Assembly (NCBI RefSeq): GCF_932294415.1
Contig: NC_065535.1
Span: forward strand, 89,358,862-89,422,861
Direction: 5' to 3'
DNA from: Quercus robur
Lineage: Eukaryota > Streptophyta > Magnoliopsida > Fagales > Fagaceae
Length of the DNA: 64,000 nt
Under the pieces are notes generated by a model. It worked only from the letters and a program-made list of their open reading frames with translations. It was not told where the DNA came from and made no database searches. Below are positions 45,040-56,448 of the stretch, one piece after another. The first letter of the stretch is position 1; each line of letters opens with the position of its first letter. Made by a program: the position numbers and the translations under genes.

Positions 45040-46067
45040 TAGGGGTGTCAATGTTCGACCCAACCCACGAACACGACACGAACCCAACACGGATTTTTTC
45101 GGGTTAGGGTTGAGCCTTAATGGGTTTGGGTCATAAACGGGTCGACCCGAAAGCGACACGATAAGAACCGTGTCATAAGCGGGTCAACCCGTGTAACCCG
45201 CAATAGATACGTTTGACACGCCAATTTATTTGTATTAATTCGAAATGACCCACTTAACACAAACCGTTTAACTCATATAATAAATAAATATTTATTTTAT
45301 TTTAGATTTGTCAAATACCTTTTATATCCAACATATATTTTAAATTTAGAAAGAAAAGTGAGTAATTATAAAAATTTACAAGGGATATAATTGGAAATTG
45401 AAACTTTCAAATCCTAGAACTACTAATACTTTTTTTTTTTGGCATAAAACTTGCACAAATAAAATTGGATAAGTTTGTGGAAGATGTTATGAATTTGGAC
45501 ATTAACAAAGAATCTATGGATTATAATCGTGGTCATAGTCAGGATTAGTCTACTGTTTGCTCAAATTTTTCAATATTGATACTTAGCATTTGACGAGTTC
45601 CAAGGATATTATATTTTTGTTACACTATGTTATTTTATTTTTGTTAAACTTTGTTATTTTGAATTTGGGTTGAAGTGTATGCACTTCTTTTGGAGTGTAA
45701 GGAACTTATTTTTAGATGAATGTTATATTTTTGTTGAACTATATTATTTTGAATATGGGTTGAAGACTTGAAGTGTATGCATTGCTTTTTAGGATGGAAA
45801 AAAAATTATTTCTAGATAGATGTTATATTTAATATTATGCAAGTTGAAATGAGTTGTGTTACATTCGTGTTAACCCAATACGACTCGTTTATTAAGTGTG
45901 TCAAATGGGTTGGGTCAGGTCAACCCGCCTTATTAACAGGTCGGGTTAGGGTTGAAGGATTATGACACGGTTATTAAATGGGTCGGGTTAGGGTTGAGTC
46001 ATTTAATTGAATACCCCTACCTCGACACGACACGAACCCAACATGCTAACCCGAATTGACACTCCTA
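45040..46067. mobile_element. Non-autonomous hAT element with perfect 8-bp target duplication
   Basis: 1028 bp, TAGGGGTGTCAATGTTCG to CGAATTGACACTCCTA, flanked by CGTAATAC (45032-45039 and 46068-46075). GGGTTAGGGTTGAG and CGACACGA subterminal repeats stand at both ends. The AT-rich centre has no transposase. Confidence 0.93.
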
Positions 46068-46079
46068 CGTAATACATCC

Positions 46080-47300
46080 GCTAGTGGCAGGTCAGTAACC
46101 CAAATAGAACAGTCTTAAAGCCATATATGCATGGCTGAATACAGCCTCTCCTATTGCGAGTTTGCAACTATTCTTATGCCTTGCGGTTGACTGCTTTAGA
46201 AATTTTAACTGTTAATTACATCAATTTTATTCCTGCTCTAAAAAGTTTATTGCTCATGCAAGTTTTAGAGTTTGCTAATTGAATAAAAAAATTAAAATAT
46301 CTTTTTAAAAGTACAACATTACTTTTACATGATAAATAATATAAACTAATGAAAATAAACTCATCCAAATGCATGTAATAGTCTAAATTATGAATATGTT
46401 CTAAATGTATCATCATTGAATTTTAATTTGAGTGTTAATCTAATCATTGTATTTTCGATTCGAACAATTAAGCAAACATTAGAAGAAAAACAATGCAATT
46501 GCATTAACACAGCTTCCAAATGAGGTTTGAATGAAATGGCTCAATAATTTCCAAATTTTGGACACTGCAATCGAATTTCAACTTTAAAATTTCTTGACAA
46601 CAGTTTATAAAATAGACTAGATCATTACCTACATCAACCAAATATTTATTTCAATAGACGGTACCACTATTTAAAGGTGCAGTAATATATGTGGGACAGG
46701 GGATAAGTATCTTAATATATTAACTTATTAAGAAAGAAAGGGATGTTACCTGGTAGCATCAATATTCATGTGATCAAATGATCCATTAAAATATAACCTG
46801 GGAAAGTGATAATTGTATTATAAAATAAAATAGAAATATTCCAAAATCCAAAAACAGTGCAACTAAAAAGGAAAACAGATGGAAGAACTGAGGAAGGAAA
46901 AATGAAGAAACATACTTGAGCCATTATTTCATATGTAAGAACAAACTTTACAGGGCCACTAGTTTAATCAAGCTCGCTATTGGGGCTTAAACCCGGCTTA
47001 GGAACAACCACCCTAAAAAGCAAAATCTTGAGAGACAGAAGAATAAGTTCATGAACCGTTCATCAAGTGAGAGCCTGCATACAGGAAATGAAATATTGTC
47101 AATCACCGCATAACATTTCTTAGGATTGACAGGCCACTGGACAGTTAGTTGGAAAGGGGAAGATTTAATCAGCAAAGAAATAAAATAGGACAGGCAAAAA
47201 AAGTTGAATAAAAGGAAATGAGTGTTAAAAAAGCACAGCCCCAAACATTTACACCAGGAAAATGGCTAAAATAATAGTAGGCAAATCATTTGAAGAATAG
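46080..47300. other. Intergenic DNA; possible extra gene-derived sequence at 46980-47150
   Basis: Mostly AT-rich and featureless. At 47085-47095 an acceptor-like CCTGTATGCAG on the minus strand precedes an open frame of about 35 codons that does not match the next expected SCYL1 exon, so its origin is unknown. Confidence 0.35.
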
Positions 47301-47305
47301 TTAAC

Positions 47306-48210
47306 CTGTCAGGATCAATGGTAAGTACAACGACGTTCGGTAGAATCCGAGTTGCAATCTCAGTGACGTCATAATAAGCACTGGTGGCACATAGAGCCAT
47401 GATCCCTGACACAATAAAATTTTGAATTGGTCCATAAACTAATTGGTACAACAACATTGGAGTTAATCAACCTCCAACATTTAAAGAATTGAAGATGGAA
47501 GATAAAATGCACAATTTTTTTATTGACAAAACGTAGAAATATTTTTAATGCCAAGAACTTCATGAATAATGAGGTGAAAGAGTTGCCACAGACAAATATC
47601 ATAGAGTTCTGATACCTGCTCCTCGGGCAGGCGAGAAAGTATCACACAATGCACAAACAGTAAATGCATTAATCAAAACTCTCTTCCTTGTCTGCATTGT
47701 AGATATGAACGCATCAGTTGAAACTCACAAAAGGAACATTTAGCAAAATATGCTTATGACGACCAATTAGACCATAATGAAAAAAGGAAGAAAGCATGAC
47801 ATTTGAGAACAAGCATATCAAACAAGAATATCGAGTTATTCAGGATGCCAATGAATCAATAAAATCCGAAATTGCTGATACTAACCCCTTCATTTAGGTG
47901 ACTTGCAATATTCCCAAGTAAAATGGTAGTATTTGTTCTGATTGTTGGCTTTTCATCAACCTGCAAGATTTGCAAAACTGAGAAACCTATTGAACATAAA
48001 AGAAAAAGAAAAAGAAGTCATCGTCAACTAAATCAATATAGGCATTTAATGATCAATAAAACCAACTTAAGTCATTAAACAGGAAGTCCAAAATATGAGT
48101 GAATAACCAGCTCTTTATAGGCTCCACTTCTCCAAACAAATGGTTGAAACTATTACCTGCAACTTTGAGAGATACTTTAATAATGACCCTGAAATAGTAC
48201 GTTGAGAAAA
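47306..48210 (-). pseudogene. Intron-bearing fragment of a SCYL1-like (N-terminal kinase-like, HEAT-repeat) gene
   Basis: Four consecutive exons with correct splice sites on the minus strand: 48157-48210 (FSQRTISGSLLKYLSKLQ), 47886-47960 (VDEKPTIRTNTTILLGNIAS..), 47616-47691 (TRKRVLINAFTVCALCDTFS..) and 47306-47405 (IMALCATSAYYDVTEIATRI then LPNVVVLTIDPD). Phases join cleanly to about 102 residues. They match the HEAT-repeat part of plant SCY1-like pseudokinases, which act in vesicle traffic. The kinase-like domain upstream and the remaining repeats and C-terminus are absent, and the exon expected after DPD is not found. Introns are kept, so this is a genomic fragment and not a processed copy. 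Two arginines usual in the family (VRALRD) are cysteines here (VCALCD). It may be captured cargo, but no enclosing element ends were found. Confidence 0.8.
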
Positions 48211-48211
48211 C

Positions 48212-48291
48212 TGCACATAGACAACATCGTAATTATAATTGGTTAAATCGTAATAGATTTAATCTTATGAGGTGCACATAGACAACATCGT
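48212..48291 (+). repeat. 19-bp direct repeat at the upstream edge of the SCYL1-like fragment
   Basis: TGCACATAGACAACATCGT occurs at 48212-48230 and again at 48273-48291. The first copy overlaps the intron acceptor of the first fragment exon, and similarity to a SCYL1-like gene ends here, so the pair marks the breakpoint. Confidence 0.7.
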
Positions 48292-48720
48292 TGGGGACTT
48301 TTTTATGCATGGCAATCTGTTAGCGGCTAAAGGGTTGGCATTGCTAGACCCAAGTATGTTTTTATTTGTTAAACACAAAGCTCTCTCTTTGGAAGAAGAG
48401 ACTCTCTAGCTATGGGGAGTTTTGTCCAAACTTAAGAAAAACATGGCCAAGGCTCAAAAACTCAAAGGAAGACCAGGAATTTACAAATTCCTTGCCCATA
48501 CATGATGATTAAGAAGATATATGTCATCACAAGACTTCACCTCATGAGTATTCATGCGGAAAACTTGGGACCTGTGGTTTGGAGGGAATAAGTGTATTTA
48601 GTAACTTTAGTGATTTGCAGGACTTAACTGCACATGAAAAGCTAGTGCACCATAAGTCTCTCATATTCCAATATCATTCGCCAACCAACAATGGTTCTGC
48701 TATCTCTCCCTTGTAAATAC
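48292..48720. other. Unassigned sequence between the SCYL1-like fragment and a MITE
   Basis: Moderately complex, not AT-rich. Short coding-like runs (48300-48500) with stops could be remains of a transposon or gene. No family recognised. Confidence 0.3.
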
Positions 48721-48727
48721 ACATTTA

Positions 48728-48927
48728 GTGTGCGTTTGGATTAGAATGAAAAATTAAAATTATTTTACTATTCAATTTATTTTTGATATTATTTATGAGT
48801 TTCATTGCACTTTTTGATATTATTCATAGGCCTCACTGTACTATTTCAACTATTTTTATCTTTATCTACAGTATTTTCAGTAATAAGTTTTCAGTTTTAA
48901 CAAAATAAGCGGTATTCAAACACACCC
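48728..48927. mobile_element. PIF/Harbinger-type MITE
   Basis: 200 bp, GTGTGCGTTTGGATT to TTCAAACACACCC, flanked by TTA on both sides (48725-48727 and 48928-48930). Confidence 0.75.
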
Positions 48928-49025
48928 TTAATGGTTCTAATTCATTTTGTCGTTTATCCTCAAAAAAAAAAAAAAAAAAAAAGTTTCTAGCTCATTAAAA
49001 GAACAAACTTGGTTTCTCTTGTTGG

Positions 49026-50398
49026 CAAGGTTGTCAAAATCGGGATCTTATATAGAATTGTAGGAGATAAGTAGGATCGTGGATTGTAAGATCCTACATA
49101 TTTTCGGATTTAAAGTAAAAAACACATTGATAATGACTTTGTATGTTAAATAAATCCATAAAAAAAAAAAGAAAAAGATTTGCATATATGATGCAATTTG
49201 CATGTCAAACATCGTTGCGTCTATACTAATGAAACAAATATATTTAAGTTTTGACCCAATGTATCTAAAAAGTTAAAAAAATGTTTAATTGGCAACTAAA
49301 TACCAAAATATTTATCAACACATATAAAAATATTTTCCAAGTTCCAAGTTTAAAATCCAAAATTAGTTATCAAATAGAAACTAGCTAACTAAAATATGAA
49401 ATTCAAAAGTAAGATGAATATTAAGGTGATACTACAAAAAACTGGGGCTAAACTCCCAAAAGGTACTAAAAAAAAAAAACAAAAAAAAAAACCCCCAAAT
49501 ATACTAGAAGGAGACACGTTAGTCCTTTCTAATCTCTTTCAACCCCTCTCTTGATTCATCCATTCTTCATCTGATCATAATAATATTGACTTGGAAATAG
49601 AATGTTAAAACATTCTTCCCAAATTAAACTCTCAGGCTTTGAAGTACTTGAGCCTATGATAGCCTTTAGCAACATTTCATGGTATCAATTCACCTATTAT
49701 TACCTCAAGATTAACCACTCAGTAACAATTATAGAGCATGCTAAAAAAAAAAAAAAAAAAAAAAAAATCAATCAATCAATATACAAATACAAGCATGCTA
49801 ATAAAATTATATATAAGAAAAACATTTTCGTAAAATTAGAACACAAATTTTTTTTTTGAGAGATAATTACAACAAGCTGCTAACCCCGCAGCTCAAATCT
49901 TTCCTCCCTAAACCTCCAAAGCACTTTGTACATGGGGAGGTGTCAATTCAGTTACAGGGCCCTTGGAAATTAGAACACAGATTAGTATATTGATCAAACA
50001 AATTTAACAACATTATAACTTAAAAGGTAGCAAAGTCAATATAAATTCTTCATTTAGAAATGATGAAGCATTCCTTCATTTTGATTACAAGTGAACTAGA
50101 ACCTAGAAAACATTTGCTTAGGTTAACATAATTATATAAAAAATAAATAAAAAGTCATACCATCACAACATAAAAAAAATAAAAACCTTTAAAGTTTCAT
50201 CAAAATCAAAAAATTTATCCCATAAAATAAAAAAAATAAAAAACCAAAAATTGATATTTTGGTAGGATCGGTAGAATAGGTAGGATCCCATACGATCCTA
50301 CCATTTTTACGATTCTAGTACGATTCTAAACGTTTTGGTGAGGTAGGATTATAAAATCGTGCGATCTTACGATCCAAATCGTGATTTTGACAACCATG
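49026..50398. mobile_element. Non-autonomous hAT-like element
   Basis: 1373 bp with inverted ends CAAGGTTGTCAAAATC and GATTTTGACAACCATG. Flanks TTGTTGG (49019-49025) and TTATTGG (50399-50405) differ at one base. TAGGATCGT-type subterminal repeats are present at both ends. Inside, 49842-49965 carries a separate dispersed repeat (TTTTGAGAGATAATTACAAC to GGGGAGGTGTCAATTCAG). Confidence 0.75.
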
Positions 50399-50619
50399 TT
50401 ATTGGTGTCCCATTTGCCCAACAAGTTTGTTTTCATTTGGTTTTTCTGTTGTCTCCAACGGACCACCTTTTTATTAAATGGATTCAATGCTTTGGGCCTT
50501 CAAGGTACATGTATGGCCTTCTCAAATTTAGCCATGGGATAATGCTTTTTGTTTTGTTTTGCTTTTACCCATTTCATGTAAAATAAGGGCTTTTATGGGG
50601 GAGTCCACCATGGAGCCAT

Positions 50620-50890
50620 GAAAAGGCTGAAGTGAGCCTTTGAGCCTTGGGTTTCTTTAGGAGAAATAACATGGGCTCCAAGCCCAATTCATAAGGTTGG
50701 AGAATGACAAGTCATGAGCCCACTGTGTGAAATTGGCAATATTATGGGCCGCGAGCCCAATTCATGAAGTGGAAAGATTAGTGTTTTGAGCACTTTATGT
50801 AAAGTGACAAGATTCGGACTTTGAGCCTATTCTGTGAAGTAAGAAAAAATAGTAGGTCATGAGTCCAATTTATGATAAAGAAAAAATAGG
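50620..50890. repeat. Degenerate tandem repeat with GAGCCCAATTCATGAAGT unit
   Basis: Units of about 50-60 bp containing GAGCCCAATTCATRARGT and YATGGGC phrases repeat four to five times with many changes. Possibly part of an old LTR or leader region. No ends found. Confidence 0.45.
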
Positions 50891-51714
50891 GATTTTATTC
50901 TTTCTATCCCAAAATTAAAGAAAGAGAGTAGATGGTAGTTGTGTGTTAAAAAAAAGAAGAAAAAAAAAAGGAAACAATTAAAAAAAATTGATATTTTAAT
51001 ATAATATAGTGTAAAATAGATAATCTGATGTAAGGTATTTTGAAAAGTAAATATATAAAATAGAAAAAGAAGGTTCTTATACTAAAATATATGAATATTT
51101 TTTACACCCTCCTTATGCTTTTGAGTTGTGGTGGACCCAAATTGAGTGAATAGGACCAAGTGGCAATGCGATGTGATGGAGAAGAAAATAAAAGATTCGA
51201 TGTCCCTAGTAGAACTATATAAGGAGGAGTCTCTATTATTGTTGTATTTAGACACAATTTTATATATATAATATTTTCATAATTATTGAGTATTTATTTT
51301 AATTTTTTTATTTAATTAACATGATATAAAATTTTGACATTGCTTTATTTAATTAAATCAACTAGCACACTTTTCTTAAAAAAAAAAATCAACTAGCACA
51401 CGTGGCACTTAATGGCCATGTTCGTAATAACAAAAGGGCTTGTTTCATACTCCAATATAATATAATTTTAAGGGTGTGAATCTAAATTTTAGGAAATAAA
51501 ATCAAAATTATTCCAAACATTAAACCATTACTTGCATTTAGATTTTTTTTTTTTTTTTTTTAATTTTTTTAATTATTTAATTATTTTTTAAATCGTATTG
51601 TCATGTCATGTATTTGACAATTAAAAAAAAAAAAAAAAAACACAACGACAACAACAACAAAAACAAAAAAAAGAAGTCATTTTATTTGTTGTAAGTCAAT
51701 AGTGAAGTCTCCCC
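50891..51714. other. AT-rich DNA upstream of the FLX-like leader exon
   Basis: Should contain the promoter of the FLX-like gene. Poly-T (51545-51561) and poly-A (51624-51641) tracts lie at about 160 and 80 bp before the presumed leader exon. No clear TATA box. Confidence 0.4.
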
Positions 51715-51719
51715 TGAGA

Positions 51720-51863
51720 TAACACTTTTTGTTACAAACTCGGCTTCGAAAACCAAAACCCATCCCGAAGCTTTTTCTCCGGTGGGAGCAGCGGCCACCA
51801 TTCTACGCCAAAGGCTCTGATACCCATCTCTATGAATTACTAAAGAATCCCTCACTCACCTTG
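51720..51863 (+). other. Presumed 5' leader exon of the FLX-like gene
   Basis: A GC-richer block ends in a consensus donor (CTCACCTT|GTAAGTACC) followed by a CT-run, a typical plant leader-intron start. The matching acceptor is CAAAACAATGCAG ending at 56373, which would make a leader intron of about 4.5 kb. The start of the exon is uncertain. Confidence 0.5.
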
Positions 51864-52929
51864 TAAGTACCTCTCTCTCTCTCTCTCTCTCTCTCTGATC
51901 TTAGATTTTTATCTTGTAGCTTCACTTTTCTTATACTTTTGATTCTTTTTTTGGTCTGGGTTTTGTTTTGGTTATACTGTTTTTTCTTGATGATCCTAGC
52001 CATATACAATTTATGCTATCACTTTTAAAAATAAAATAAAAAAAATAAAATTTTATTACTTGGGCAAGTTAATTTTATTCTCTATATGTGAAAAGTACCA
52101 CTGTTTTTATTGAATGATTGGTGTAGATAAGCGAGCACAACCCAAATATGAAAAGATGTCACCTTTAGGAACATTACCCAAATTTAAATGCATTGGTATC
52201 AATAGAAATATAGAATGTGCATGCCACATTTGTTAATGATGTGTACTTTCGAGTTTGACTTATACATGAATAAGATGCCCATGTGGGAAGGTATTAAGCT
52301 TATCAAGCACTGGTCTTTTGTATGAGTTTAGTGTATAGAAGGTCGTAGTCGTACCTAGTGCACAAAGCATGGGTTTTTTAAGGTCTGGAAGAGATAGTTG
52401 GTAGGTAGCCTTATGCCTTTTCTCCAATTATTTTTGGATGTTAGTGTATAAATTCAAAAAATGTAATGAGATAGAGTGAAGTTATATCATCCTTAAGTGA
52501 ACAAGAATGGAGGAAAATAATGCAAGGGACCAACTCTAATTAGTTGATGACAATCCATAGCAGCCCCAATTAAGTTGTGATTATGGTCTAGTTGAGTTGT
52601 AAGTGAATGAATCAGAAGATTGCTGAAAAGGGAAAATGTTTTTATCTTAAATTATCCCTCACTTTACATACGTGCATTGCTATACGCACAAATGCGTGGT
52701 GAACGGTGACAAGAACTTTTGATAGTTAAGTTACATGCCACATCTAATTGTTCTAAACTCATAACCTCATCCTCCACCCACACTTGTTTGAGGAGGAAAT
52801 GCCATTTTATCCATGAGGCAAGTGCCATGAAAATAATTCTTATGAACCAAGCAAAAGGTGTAAGAACAATTCTAAGACAACTTATTAATTTAAAGGACAA
52901 ATTTTGGTTACAACTCCACTCAATATCTT

Positions 52930-53270
52930 TTTGTTGAATGTGAATTTTAACAAATCCTCCATTTGATTATATTTTCTTCTTATATCTTTTATACTTGCAA
53001 AATTTCCTGAAATCAAAGATCAATAGTTACGCCATCAATTAAATGTTTAAATTTTAAGTTTTTGTAATCTAAAATTATGCATAAAAGTGTATGGATTGAA
53101 TGGTAAATGACATCCAATTGGCACGGAATTTGACATGCGCGTTAAGAACATAAAGAACATGCAATCCAACGGTTAGATTTTCAAAATATTTAGGCATGTT
53201 AATTTTTTTAGTGAGAGTATAAGCTTTTAGCCAAACTTTGTCCTAATTTAAATTCCCATTGGGAAAAAAT
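52930..53270 (-). repeat. Dispersed repeat family R1, copy 2 (inverted)
   Basis: Reverse complement of the family seen at 13780-14100 and 63410-63700, lying within the presumed FLX-like leader intron. It keeps the ATTTTGAAAATCTAACCGTT and TGCATAATTTTAGATTACAA phrases. Confidence 0.65.
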
Positions 53271-53427
53271 TACTAAATTATTGTTCAACAATGGTTGATA
53301 TACTTGTATATATATATATATATATATCTAACCTCTAATGGAACTAACATCCTCAGATTCTTTGCATCGAGGGAGTGTATATGTTCATTTTGACATTACC
53401 ATTGACTTCCTGTTTGGTGTGTGTGTG

Positions 53428-53458
<31 letters not shown>

Positions 53459-55930
53459 GATTGGATGAAGGCCACAAGTTCACTGTCCTCGAAATTTTTG
53501 GTGTTTATGTATCTTTTGAATTTTAGACATTAGCTTTTTTGTTACACAAAAATGAAGGTGCATTGTATTTTTCACGAAAACTAGCAGGTCTGTATGTTGG
53601 TAAGAATGATGTGATTTTCTTTAAATTGAATGAATGGATTTACATTCAGTTTTTAATTTTCATTGGAAAAAATAAGTTTCAGTGCTCAGTAATAGCTAGA
53701 GGCTTACATTCAAGTAAAATTGGTGGTATGACATGGCCTATGTGAGGCTGTCATAATTTTTCATAAGAAAATTGATTCTATTCTTGCTTTTCTCTTTTTA
53801 TGATAAATATGCAAGATTTTATTGTGCCTATGCCCTACACTCTGCTAAGAACATATGGAATTTTTGGACAATATGGACATCATGAAATTTAATTTGTACT
53901 GCCAACTGGTGAAATTTCTTCCTATATAGGAATTACTATACCAATTATCATTCCAAGGATTCTATGCTCCAATTATTGACACCTTTAGTAGAACCCATAG
54001 CTGTCCAGTTAAAATATGTGTTTGTGAATTTGGAGAGAGAAAAAAATTGTGTGTGTACTTTGTAGTGGTGTTGAGACGCTGATAGTTGAGCTTAACTCTT
54101 TATTTTTGGCATTAGTCCTCTTCCATCACAAGTAGATATATTAATCTTTTAAATTGGAGATTGTAAATTTTATGCGAACTATATGCACGTATCAATGTCA
54201 ACCTATTTTTTTGGTGACTTTCAAATTATAAATAAATATAAGTATCTCAACAACCTTACAATAAGAGTGGGTGCAGGGCAATTCACTGCCAACTAGAATT
54301 ATATTTTTTTGTTGTTTGCAACCAATTATTATGAGTAGGAGATTATGTAGATGGAGACGGGCCATTTTGCTTTTGGTTGAACCATGTTAATCTCATGGGT
54401 GTCTTTATGTAGATAGAGAGGGCTTTGGTTGGGATCATGTTATGCTCATTGGTGAACTTGTCTATTATCTAACGATTCAGTCTCTGGATAAGGATAAGGT
54501 ATCTTTTCTGCATTTAATATTCAAAATTGCCTTCATATAGACGTTATAGGATTTTAGGTAAGGGGAGGCTTCAATTTTTTTTTTTTTTTTTAATTTTTTT
54601 TTTTATTGTTGTTGTTGTTTGGGATTTTTTTTTGGGGGGGTTGGGGGGGAGGGATTAGTTCTTGTTTCTGTTAGCAATGGTGGTGGTACAAGCATATAAG
54701 GTCTCTCAACTTCGAATAAATTAAGACCAGTAGTTTATAGGGGTTTACTGCAAATATTACAGGTATCAAAATTAATACTATTTATTCCGCGAGCTCTTAC
54801 TACACTTGCAATAAACTCAAATGAATTGTTGCAATTCATTTAATGGTGGGAATGATTCTGGCAAGGTCATTGTCTGTCTGACAACTCCCCAGTCATCAGC
54901 CTCTCAAGTAAAGGAAGTCCTTTTTTAATTTTATTATATTACTCTATTCTAAGCTGTTGTCCCTTTCCATTGGTTTGAGAATAGTGATTTAGTATTGACT
55001 ACATTGAATTAGAAGTTGAAATGGAAGTTGAGTAATGTTTAGAATGATGGTCTGTAGCATTTCGCAAGTCATTGATTTGGAATATAAAAAAACAACAAAA
55101 TATGAAGTCATTGTAAATAATCGGAGTATACTTTCCCCTACATTAGTTTTTTTTTATTATTATTATTATTTTTTTATTGGTAATAAGACTTTTATTGAAA
55201 AATGTGAACATCATGTTCCCCTACATTAGTTAATTTTTTGTGTGTGTGTGTATATATATATATTTTTTATTTTTTATTTTGGTGATTGTAAAATTTTCAT
55301 TTTTTATTTTTAATTTGTAATAATTGGTGATTGTAAATATTGTGTTTTTCTTCCAGATATTTATGTTTGGCCAAAATTTTCCCAAACATTCTATTTTTTA
55401 GCTTTCCTAATGATTTTTTAGGAAAGTTAATAATGTTTGAATTTTAAGTTTTAACCCATCATGTAATAGTGAAACTATTCCTCTTTTGCATTAGCAGTCT
55501 GAATTGAACACGTCTTTATCTAATGAAATGAAGCTAGTTTCACAAAGTTGAATTTTAGGTTTCTTAAGTCAAATGCATATGTTGGTACAAAGAAAAAAAT
55601 TGTTTTTAAATGCTAATTGGCCAATTATATTAGAAGCTTACATCTGCAGCTAGCTAATGGTTTGCTGATGATGCAAGTATGAGAGGCTGCTAATAATGGC
55701 ATTTTTATAACTCTTTCCAGAGTTTATATTGTCTGTAGAGGCAGTTCTTGCATTGTGAACTGGATGATATTTCATAGGTTGCTGATTTGTCTGGGCAATT
55801 CCATAAGTTAGTGATCTGGGCTGTTTAGTTATTTCTTCCAAAGTTCCAATCAAAGCCTAAATCTTGACTTTTCAATATTCTTCTAATGCATTGTTTCAGT
55901 ATAAACATCCTGTGTAGCTCCCTAATTTTT
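53271..55930. other. Presumed leader-intron sequence, no gene recognised
   Basis: Microsatellites of AT and CT type (53307-53327, 53428-53459), long T tracts (54578-54603) and no coding potential. Confidence 0.5.
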
Positions 55931-55934
55931 GCAC

Positions 55935-56061
55935 AGGACTTTAACCTAAGGGGTAGCGCATCTGGGCGGGTATCTTGCCCTCATGAAGCAGAGATTGCTA
56001 ATTTGAATCTCCCTCCCCCCTCATTGGGGCCAAAACTTATGTAAAAAAAAAAAAAAAAAAC
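55935..56061 (+). mobile_element. tRNA-derived SINE, copy 1
   Basis: GGGGTAGCGCATCTGGGCGG resembles a Pol III A box and AATTTGAATCTCC a B box about 40 bp later, followed by a short unrelated part and an A tail (56043-56060). Layout and length fit a plant SINE. Confidence 0.55.
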
Positions 56062-56129
56062 ATGTGTATGGAATTTTTATAGAACGAATTCAAAAAAAAT
56101 TTTGATTTAACCACAGCTTTGTTACAATA

Positions 56130-56161
<32 letters not shown>

Positions 56162-56184
56162 TGTATTACAGAATGTTTGGTTAC

Positions 56185-56300
56185 TGATAGGAGGTAGCAC
56201 AATCTGCTGGGGAACAAGCCTTATGAAGCAGATCACTAGTTTAAATCTCCCCTCATTCTCTCATTGGGACCAAACTCACTTAAAAAAAGAAAAAGAAATA
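56185..56300 (+). mobile_element. tRNA-derived SINE, copy 2
   Basis: Related to copy 1 (GAGGTAGCACAATCTGCTGG, AGTTTAAATCTCC, CATTGGGACCAAACTCACTT, A-rich tail). It is more degraded and in the same orientation, about 240 bp downstream of copy 1. Confidence 0.5.
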
Positions 56301-56373
56301 AAGGAAATATCTTTTATATATCCATTGTAGACTTTGCTTTATGGTTGTGATCACTTTTCTCAAAACAATGCAG

Positions 56374-56448
56374 GTAGCTGCACCGCAGGATTTTGATTGT
56401 GTAAATCTCCATTGATGTTTGTCCTGGCCTGAAGGGATTGTTTGATAG
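56374..56448 (+). other. 5' UTR part of the first coding exon of the FLX-like gene
   Basis: Follows the acceptor TGCAG at 56369-56373 and runs to the ATG at 56449. It contains one short upstream ATG (56414) with an early stop, which could dampen translation. Confidence 0.55.
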
